From assembly GCA_937944405.1 (NCBI GenBank), contig CALDYR010000063.1:1-64000 (forward strand): DNA of 64,000 nt, in the 5' to 3' direction. The translations under genes were made by a program, and so were the position numbers. The stretch's first letter is position 1. Each line of letters starts with the position of its first letter. Positions 28,736 through 35,777 of the stretch are shown here, in pieces. The notes under the pieces were generated by a model, which saw only the letters and a list, made by a program, of their open reading frames with translations, was not told the DNA's origin and made no database searches. The stretch is from an uncultured Pirellulaceae bacterium (GTDB taxonomy: Bacteria > Planctomycetota > Planctomycetia > Pirellulales > Pirellulaceae).

Positions 28736-29500
28736 CTAATGGGTCACCGGAATCGGTTGATCAATCGCGGCGAAGTAGATCTCTTCTAACGTCTGAGCGA
28801 TTCCTTCCTCTGTGTTGGTTAGGTTTTCGCTGATCCCAAATTTTGTCTTCAATTGCTCGATGGTACCCAAGAATTTTGATTGGCCCTGATCCAGAATCAA
28901 AATGTGCGTGCAAATGTCTTCAACCATGGCTAACAGATGTGAACTGATGATGACCGCAGTTCCAGATTTCGCCTGTTTTACGATCGAGGTTTTCAGCATT
29001 CGAATGCCGTAAGGATCTAAACCCGTCATCGGTTCGTCCAACAATAGCGCTTTGGGTTGTTGCAGGTATGCACAAGAGATCGCAAGCTTCTGCCTCATGC
29101 CGCGCGATAACCCGGAGGCGGGCGCATGTCGTTTGGATTCAAGTTCGAAGTCCGCCAACAGTTGCGTGATGTGCTCTGACGGGTTGGAGATAGAATAAAC
29201 GCTGGCCGCGAACTGAAGATGCTGCAGCACCGTTAAATCGGTGAACAGTTCAGGATCATCGGGAACGTAAGCAGTGGCCTGTTTGGCAGCAATAGGTTGT
29301 TGTTCGATCGAGTGGCCGTTGACCGTAACGTCTCCTGCGCTGACCGAAACAATGCCCGCTATGGACTTAATTGTTGATGTTTTTCCGGCTCCGTTACGTC
29401 CGACCAATCCCAGCACCTGCCCCGGTTGAACGTCGAAGGTGAGATCAGAAACGGCGATCGAGTCGTCGTAGGATTTGCTGAAATTTGAAAGATTGATCAC
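28736..29500 (-). CDS. ABC exporter ATPase
   Basis: A 254-residue nucleotide-binding protein: Walker A GLVGRNGAGKTSTIKS, Q-loop region VPDDPELFTDLTVLQHL, signature LSRGMRQKL, Walker B ALLLDEPMTGLDP and H-loop SSHLL. I start it at the GTG at 29500 (VINLSNFSKSYDDSIAV), since a GAGGG lies eight bases upstream. The ATG and TTG codons farther up would add a stretch unlike ABC proteins. It likely forms a dimer driving the permease encoded next in the operon. The C-terminal 60 residues are typical of multidrug/CcmA-type exporters. Confidence 0.9.
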   Translation of the reverse strand: MINLSNFSKSYDDSIAVSDLTFDVQPGQVLGLVGRNGAGKTSTIKSIAGIVSVSAGDVTVNGHSIEQQPIAAKQATAYVPDDPELFTDLTVLQHLQFAASVYSISNPSEHITQLLADFELESKRHAPASGLSRGMRQKLAISCAYLQQPKALLLDEPMTGLDPYGIRMLKTSIVKQAKSGTAVIISSHLLAMVEDICTHILILDQGQSKFLGTIEQLKTKFGISENLTNTEEGIAQTLEEIYFAAIDQPIPVTH

Positions 29501-29989
29501 GTCGGTGTCCCTCGCGGTGCCGTTGTTTGAAAAGATGATAAAACTTAGGCCACCGTTGGCGACACGAATCATCATTTTCGTTGTGCTGCTGGGTTCGTGA
29601 GACAAAGTGACGATTGCGCCGTTTGTCGTGATTATCCAAAGGGCGGCAGACAGACCGCCGGTTGATGTCTGCTTAAATCACGCCTGCGCACCGGGAATCA
29701 GCGCGTTGAAAACCCGTGTTTCGGGCTTCGTTGCCCACTAGCTTTCGACTTTCGGACATGCGAAAATCGAGTTTAACGGTGGTAGCAGGCTTTTTGGGTG
29801 GCGGCATGGATTTCAAGCCCTTGCGGTGTCCCGCCATTTCGGCGCTGACCGCAGCCGCATCATGCAAACCGTAGCATTCGCCAAATCGGATGAGAAGTCG
29901 GCTTTGTAATCGGCCACTAAAACTCCCGAAGCGCCGAAAAAATGGCGATCCATCGGGTAATCAAAGAAGTTCAGGGCGACGAAACGACA
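29501..29989. other. Divergent intergenic region
   Basis: These 489 bases lie between the leftward ABC operon and the rightward regulator-kinase block, so promoters for both should be here. Short minus-strand open frames (29673-29867 and 29813-30142) have no protein-like composition. I see no RNA gene or operator I can defend. Confidence 0.45.
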
Positions 29990-30691
29990 ATGGAAGATTT
30001 TGATATTAACTCGCTGTCGGCCCATCTTCACCTGACACCAGACCAGGTCAAAAAAATGGCCGAACGAAACAAACTGCCGGGTCGGCGGATCGGCGGCCAA
30101 TGGCGATTCTCTCAAGCAGAAATCCATCAGTGGTTCGAACAACGCATCGGCCTTTCAGACGATAGAGAGTTGGTCGAAGTCGAAAAAGTATTCGAGATTC
30201 AATCCCAAAAGCAAGCCGTAGATGAATTTCACATTCCAGACCTCCTCAACGTTAACAACATCGCGATGCCTTTGCCGGCCCGCACGAAGTCCAAAGTGAT
30301 CTCGAAGATCTGCGAACTGGCGACGGCCTCGGGAACGCTGTGGGAGCCGGGTAAAATGGCCGAAGCAATCGCTCGACGGGAGCAACTCCATCCAACGGCG
30401 CTTGAAAACGGCGTGGCCTTACTGCACCCTCGGCGTCCGATGCCTAACGCGATGGGGGAAGCATTCATCGCCCTCGGAGTGACGCACAGCGGAATTCCGT
30501 TCGGTGGTCCACGGGGATGTCTGACAGACATATTTTTCCTCATTGGGTCGACCAGTGAACCGGTCCACTTGCGTGTTTTGGCGCGGCTAAGTCGTTTGAT
30601 TCAAATGCCAGAGACGCTCGACAACATTCGTGCCCAAACAACTGCTCAAGGTGTGTGGAGCGTAATCCAAGCCGCCGATGATGAACTGTAG
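29990..30691 (+). CDS. HTH + EIIANtr (PtsN-like) regulatory protein
   Basis: A 233-residue fusion. Residues 1-60 form a MerR/excisionase-type helix-turn-helix (INSLSAHLHLTPDQVKKMAE, then LPGRRIGGQWRFSQAEIHQWFEQ). Residues 85-225 form an EIIA domain of the nitrogen PTS type. It starts MPLPARTKSKVISKICELA, has REQLHPTALENGVALLHPRRP with His at the phosphorylation place, and ends PETLDNIRAQTT. The His is within ALLHPR rather than the usual IPHxR. It lies 68 bases before the ROK kinase gene. A sugar- or phosphate-state sensing regulator is an inference. I start at MEDFD (29990); an ATG at 29942 is in frame. Confidence 0.85.
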   Translation: MEDFDINSLSAHLHLTPDQVKKMAERNKLPGRRIGGQWRFSQAEIHQWFEQRIGLSDDRELVEVEKVFEIQSQKQAVDEFHIPDLLNVNNIAMPLPARTKSKVISKICELATASGTLWEPGKMAEAIARREQLHPTALENGVALLHPRRPMPNAMGEAFIALGVTHSGIPFGGPRGCLTDIFFLIGSTSEPVHLRVLARLSRLIQMPETLDNIRAQTTAQGVWSVIQAADDEL

Positions 30692-30759
30692 AAACTAGAA
30701 ATCACGGTAACCGGAGTTTTGTAACTTCGGCAAACCCCAAATCACCAACGGGAGATGAA

Positions 30760-31752
30760 ATGACGGATGACAGCAAAAGCTACTGGATTGGCTTCGACTT
30801 GGGCGGTACGAAGATGCTGGCCGTTGTTTATGACGACAATTTCAAACAGCTTGGCAAGGCCAGGAAGAAGACCAAAGGCCGGGAAGGCATGGAGTCTGGT
30901 TTAAAACGAATCAACGGTGTCATTAAAGAAGCTCTCGAAGACGCCAATGTCGATCCAAAACAAGTCAAAGGGTTGGGCATTGGTTGTCCCGGACCGTTGG
31001 ATCTTAAGAAGAAAGTCATTCGCACCGCCCCGAATCTTGGCTGGGACGATGTCCCCATCGGCCTGTCGATCGAGAAAGAATTCGGTTTCCCCGTCACGGT
31101 CGCCAACGACGTAGATGCGGGAGTCTTCGGCGAATACAAATTCGGCGCCGGCAAAGGAAAACGCTGTGTTGTCGGCATCTTTCCCGGCACGGGTATTGGC
31201 GGGGGTTGTGTGTATGAAGGAAAATTGTTTCGCGGAGCCAATTGTACGTGCATGGAGATTGGCCACATTTCAGTCCTCCCTGGCGGGTCAATTGACGGAG
31301 CCAACAATCATGGTTCGTTAGAATCGGTGGCGTCCCGATTAACGATTGCCGGCCAAAGCGCGCTCGCGGCGTATCGCGGCCAGGCACCGAATCTATTGGA
31401 TAAAGTAGGAACCGACATCGCGCAAATTCGATCGGGCGCAATATCCGAAGCGATCAAGAAGGGAGACAAAGCTGTCAAAGCAATTGTCGAAGACGCCTGC
31501 GAGTACCTAGCGATCTCCGTCGTGACAGTCGTACATTTATTAGCCCCCGACGTCATCGTGTTCGGCGGCGGATTGATCGAAGCGATGCCCGAAGTGATGC
31601 TGCCTGAAATCAAAAAACAGGCTCAAAAAAGGATCCTGCCTGCATTGCGAAATGTCTACGAAATTGTAGAAGCCAAATTAGGTGACGATGCTGGGGTCAT
31701 GGGCGCCGCAGCGCTTGCCAAACAGGCTTTTGAAGAATCCGCAAAACCTTAG
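30760..31752 (+). CDS. ROK-family glucokinase-like protein lacking the zinc motif
   Basis: A 330-residue actin-fold sugar kinase. WIGFDLGGTKMLAVVYD is the phosphate-1 loop, LGIGCPGPLD and VANDVDAGVFGEYKFGAG the sugar- and phosphate-2 segments, and GTGIGGGCVYEGKL the nucleotide segment. EIGHISVLPGG holds the conserved Glu-His. The cysteine cluster that follows in most ROK proteins (CxCGxxGCLE) is replaced by SIDGANNHGSLE, so zinc cannot bind in the usual way. A ribosome site GGGAG precedes the ATG by a few bases. The likely reaction is ATP-dependent glucose phosphorylation, but the altered motif leaves this open. Confidence 0.88.
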   Translation: MTDDSKSYWIGFDLGGTKMLAVVYDDNFKQLGKARKKTKGREGMESGLKRINGVIKEALEDANVDPKQVKGLGIGCPGPLDLKKKVIRTAPNLGWDDVPIGLSIEKEFGFPVTVANDVDAGVFGEYKFGAGKGKRCVVGIFPGTGIGGGCVYEGKLFRGANCTCMEIGHISVLPGGSIDGANNHGSLESVASRLTIAGQSALAAYRGQAPNLLDKVGTDIAQIRSGAISEAIKKGDKAVKAIVEDACEYLAISVVTVVHLLAPDVIVFGGGLIEAMPEVMLPEIKKQAQKRILPALRNVYEIVEAKLGDDAGVMGAAALAKQAFEESAKP

Positions 31753-31850
31753 CCAGCTTCAGCCCGACACCAGCGTTTGTAATTGTTCAACTCAAACGCA
31801 TGTTTTGCTCAATTCTGGCGAATGTTGATATTTGCGAGGAAAAATGAATC

Positions 31851-33440
31851 ATGATCAATCGAGACAGTAATTATCCTGCTGGAAATTCCAACCAAGAACC
31901 CAAGTTGGTCGCGGTGATCGATATCGGTTCGTCTTCGTTGCGAATGCAAATTGCAGAAATCAGATTCGACGGCACGATTCGAAACATCGAATCCTTCTCC
32001 CAGGCGCTCAGTTTGGGCAAAGATTCCTTTAGTAAAGGCGTGATTGAACGGTCGACGATTGAAGACTGCGTCCATGTTTTAAGTATCTATCGCGCAAAAC
32101 TGAACGAATACGACATCACCGCCCCGGATCATATTCGTGTCATCGCCACCAGTGGCGTCAACGATGCCAGAAATAGCCTCGCCTTTAAAGACCGCATCTT
32201 TATCGCGACCGATTTTGTTATTGAGGCCTTCGATGAAGCTATTTTACACCGTGTGACGTACCTTGGCCTGCAACCCTACTTGCAAAACGAGCCCCAATTA
32301 TTTGAGAAGCAATCGGTTGTTATGGAGGTCGGCGGCGGGACCACCGAAGTGCTATTGCTTGACGGAGCAGACGTTTCGTTCGCGAAAACATATCGGCTTG
32401 GGGCGTTACGGCTGAGGAAGCAATTAGAGGTCTACGATGCACCGTTGATCAAATCGCGCGAATTGATGGAGGCTCAAATCTCCAGTTTTTTAGACCAGTT
32501 CATCAATTGTGGAATGGAAATTCGCCCCCAGCACCTAGTTTCTATGGGGGGCGATGTGAGGTTCGCCGTTCAACTTCTGACACAAAAACCGGTCGGAAGC
32601 GAACTGGTTTCGATCGGTTTAAAAGAACTTTCGGACCTGACCGATAAAGTGCTGTCACGATCCCCCGAAAGCCTCGTTACGCAGTACCACCTCAGCCTCC
32701 CGGACGCCCAAACATTGGGCCCTAGTTTGCTGACGCATGTGATTTTTGCCAAAGGACTGGGCGTCAAACGTATGGTCGTAGGAAACGTCAACTTGCGTGA
32801 CGGACTGATCAAGGAGATGACCGAACGGCATGAATGGACCGATTCCATCCAAAAACAGATCGTTCGGTCGGCAACATTACTGGGACGCAAATACAATTTC
32901 CCAGAAAACCATTCTCTGCATGTGGCCGATTTAGCCTGCCAGTTGTTCGATCAGCTTCAGGTTTTGCATAAACTGTCGCCGCGTTTTCGAGGCCTGTTGC
33001 AGGTCGCAGCCATTCTTCACGAAGTCGGCCTGTTCATCGGCAGTCGCTCCCGCCACAAGCACTCGATGTACGTGATCAGCAACAGTGAATTTTTCGGCAT
33101 CGGCGCCAAGGAGTTGGAATTGGTTGCCCTGTTGGCGCGATATTACCGTGGAGCAACACCCCAGCCATCCCATGCCTCCTACTCCAGTTTGGGACGCCGC
33201 GGTCGCGTTGCGATTTCTAAAATGGCGGCGTTGTTGCGGGTGGCGAAGTCGTTGGACGTAACCCGAACCCAGCATTTTGATTCCGTCGAGTGTCGGATCG
33301 AGCCCGATCGAATTGTGATTCGCGTCGAAGATTCGGTCGACCTATCGTTAGAACGATTGGAACTGAAACAGACCAGCGGATTATTTGAAGACATCTTCGG
33401 CAAGCCATTACTATTAACTTCTAACCGCGACGAGCTATGA
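31851..33440 (+). CDS. ppx: Ppx/GppA exopolyphosphatase-type phosphatase
   Basis: A 529-residue protein with two actin-like domains. VAVIDIGSSSLRMQIAEI is the phosphate loop, VIATSGVNDARN the Ppx/GppA signature and VMEVGGGTTEVLLL the second glycine-rich loop. A C-terminal HD-like helical domain (about 320-500) has VAAILHEVGLFIGSRSRHKHSMYVI. These enzymes remove terminal phosphates from polyphosphate or pppGpp. Because its stop overlaps the ppk start (ATGA), polyphosphate turnover is the best guess. A GAGGA lies about 12 bases before the ATG. Confidence 0.92.
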   Translation: MINRDSNYPAGNSNQEPKLVAVIDIGSSSLRMQIAEIRFDGTIRNIESFSQALSLGKDSFSKGVIERSTIEDCVHVLSIYRAKLNEYDITAPDHIRVIATSGVNDARNSLAFKDRIFIATDFVIEAFDEAILHRVTYLGLQPYLQNEPQLFEKQSVVMEVGGGTTEVLLLDGADVSFAKTYRLGALRLRKQLEVYDAPLIKSRELMEAQISSFLDQFINCGMEIRPQHLVSMGGDVRFAVQLLTQKPVGSELVSIGLKELSDLTDKVLSRSPESLVTQYHLSLPDAQTLGPSLLTHVIFAKGLGVKRMVVGNVNLRDGLIKEMTERHEWTDSIQKQIVRSATLLGRKYNFPENHSLHVADLACQLFDQLQVLHKLSPRFRGLLQVAAILHEVGLFIGSRSRHKHSMYVISNSEFFGIGAKELELVALLARYYRGATPQPSHASYSSLGRRGRVAISKMAALLRVAKSLDVTRTQHFDSVECRIEPDRIVIRVEDSVDLSLERLELKQTSGLFEDIFGKPLLLTSNRDEL

Positions 33441-35623
33441 AGAAATCGAAATCGAACTACATCAATCGCGAACTCAGTTGGCTGGAGTTCAATCAACGTG
33501 TGCTTGACCAGTCCGCTGTAGAAACCGTTCCGCTGCTAGAGCGTTTGAAATTCCTTGCCATCAGCGCCGCGAACCTCGATGAATTCATGATGGTTCGAGT
33601 CGGCGGGCTAAAACTGGTGCAACAAAGCGACGACGCGCAGTTGGACATTGCAGGATTAACGGCAACCCAACAGCTAATTAAGATTCGCAATCGTATTCGT
33701 GAGATGTACGACTTTCAGTCAAAGCAACTCAAACGTTTGCAACCGCTATTGGCCGAAAACGGCATCAATCGGCTGCGAAAATCGGATCTTTCAGATGTCC
33801 AATTGGATTTTCTGCATCGCCAATTTACCAACGAAATATCCACCGTACTGGCACCGTTGGCGGTGGAAAATAGCTACGGATTTCCGCTGCTTTCTGGGGC
33901 TCGGTTGTGTTTGTGCGTGAAACTTCGATCGCGCCCCGATGACATCATCCACCCCAAAAAGTTAACCCATAAAACGAAAACGTCGCCCACAAACTCAAAC
34001 GATGAAAGCGAAAATTCCACTAACACTTCCGAACGGTTTGCGTTGGTGCCGGTCGGCCGATCACTGAACCGAATCTGGACCGTTCCCGGCAGCCAGTTAT
34101 TCAATTTCATGTACATCGAAGAAGTCCTCACGATGTTTCTGCCCGAAATTTTTGGTGGCCAGGAAGTGTTAGAGGCCGTCCCGTTCCGCATCACCCGCAA
34201 CGGCGACGTTTCGATCGACGAGGACAGCCGATCCGATTTGTTGATCGACATGCAAGAGATGCTCAAGACGCGGGAAACCAGCCAAGCCGTCCGGCTTGAG
34301 ATTTGCGATTCGGCGTCAGAGGAGATGCGGAACTTTCTCCGCCAGGCGGTCGAAGTAGACGCCGGGGATGTCTACCCGATCAACGGGCCTTTAGCGCTTT
34401 CGGATCTTTTCGCGATCAGCGGCATGAAGGGCTTCAACCACATCAAAGACACGCCCTGGCCGCCCCAACCGGTGCCTGAACTTGGTCGCCGGTCGGAGAT
34501 CTTCGATAAAATTTCGGCCTCCGACCGCGTTTTGATTCACCCCTATCAAAGTTACCAACCGGTAATCGATTTCGTCCGTGCCGCCGCCGAAGATCCGCAG
34601 GTCATCGCAATTAAGCAAACGCTTTATCGGACCAGTAAAAACAGTGAAATCGCGTTGGCTTTGGAGGAGGCCGCGGCCAACGGTAAACACGTCACCTGCA
34701 TCGTGGAGCTGAAAGCGCGGTTTGACGAAGCCCGAAACATTAAGTGGGCCAAGCGGCTTGAACACGCCGGGGTAGATGTTATCTACGGCATTCAAGGTTT
34801 GAAAACACACGCCAAAATTTGTATTGTCGTGCGAAAAGAGACAAGCGGCATTCGGCGCTACGTCCACTTTGGTACCGGCAATTACAACGAAGCAACCGCC
34901 AAACTTTACAGCGACGTGAGCTTTTTTACCTGTGACGAACAGCTAGGGATCGACGCGATACACTTTTTTAACGCAATCACTGGATTATCGGTGCCCCAAA
35001 CACTGGGGAAACTTTCTGCCGCCCCAATCAATCTACGGGAAACGGTTTTAGAGATGATCGCGATCGAAATCGAAAACGCCCAGAAAGAGGGAACCGGTGA
35101 AATCATCGTCAAACTCAATTCTCTGGTCGATAAGGAATTGATCGACGCGCTGTATCAGGCGTCGCAGGCGGGGGTGAAAGTTAAATTGAATGTGCGCGGT
35201 ATCTGCTGTCTACTGCCGGGCCGAGACGATTTGAGCCAAAACATTCGTGTCGTCAGCATCGTCGACCGATTGCTGGAACATGCGCGTGTATTTTACTTCC
35301 GTCACGGAGGCGATGAACGGTTGTTTATCTCAAGCGCCGACTGGATGGGCCGAAATTTAGATCGACGGGTCGAATTGATGGTACCGGTGGAACAGAGCGA
35401 ACAGAAAGCACGCCTGATCAATATGCTGCAGGCGTACTTTAAGGACAACACAAACGCAGCTGAATTAAAACCCGATTGCGCCTACGCGCTTGTCGAAGCC
35501 AAGAAAAAGAAGAACCGGTTTCGCAGCCAAGAGTTCCTCTACAAACAAGCCCATCAAATTTACCAAGCCCACACTAACCCTAAAACGACCGTCTTCGAAC
35601 CGATCCGGGGTTCCGACAAGTAG
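33437..35623 (+). CDS. ppk1: Polyphosphate kinase Ppk1
   Basis: A 728-residue enzyme that makes polyphosphate from ATP, usually membrane-associated. It begins INRELSWLEFNQRVLDQ, the standard opening of the N domain, followed by FLAISAANLDEFMMVRVGG. The head domain spans about 110-320, and two phospholipase-D-like C domains follow. His458 lies in LKTHAKICIVV, the place of the phosphorylated His435 of E. coli. YVHFGTGNYNEATAKLYSD and EHARVFYFRHGG are also conserved. Length is normal (688 in E. coli) apart from a charged insertion at about 180-195. Coupled to ppx by ATGA, so synthesis and breakdown enzymes are co-expressed. Confidence 0.96.
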   Translation: MKKSKSNYINRELSWLEFNQRVLDQSAVETVPLLERLKFLAISAANLDEFMMVRVGGLKLVQQSDDAQLDIAGLTATQQLIKIRNRIREMYDFQSKQLKRLQPLLAENGINRLRKSDLSDVQLDFLHRQFTNEISTVLAPLAVENSYGFPLLSGARLCLCVKLRSRPDDIIHPKKLTHKTKTSPTNSNDESENSTNTSERFALVPVGRSLNRIWTVPGSQLFNFMYIEEVLTMFLPEIFGGQEVLEAVPFRITRNGDVSIDEDSRSDLLIDMQEMLKTRETSQAVRLEICDSASEEMRNFLRQAVEVDAGDVYPINGPLALSDLFAISGMKGFNHIKDTPWPPQPVPELGRRSEIFDKISASDRVLIHPYQSYQPVIDFVRAAAEDPQVIAIKQTLYRTSKNSEIALALEEAAANGKHVTCIVELKARFDEARNIKWAKRLEHAGVDVIYGIQGLKTHAKICIVVRKETSGIRRYVHFGTGNYNEATAKLYSDVSFFTCDEQLGIDAIHFFNAITGLSVPQTLGKLSAAPINLRETVLEMIAIEIENAQKEGTGEIIVKLNSLVDKELIDALYQASQAGVKVKLNVRGICCLLPGRDDLSQNIRVVSIVDRLLEHARVFYFRHGGDERLFISSADWMGRNLDRRVELMVPVEQSEQKARLINMLQAYFKDNTNAAELKPDCAYALVEAKKKKNRFRSQEFLYKQAHQIYQAHTNPKTTVFEPIRGSDK

Positions 35624-35777
35624 CCCCCAAATTCTGCGCGATCGACGCAGATCGCGGCCCAGTCTCCCCAGCCAAGTCCCGGCACAAGCGCGCCAACAAA
35701 AAGCGATCGTTTTGAATTTGCGGCGGCAGGCCGGTCTTATCAGTAGCGGTCGTCGCCTTATTCATTCCGGTTTTGCT

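Noticed and set aside
29813-30142. 109-codon minus-strand frame
   Set aside because: It is antisense to the HTH-EIIANtr gene start and not protein-like.
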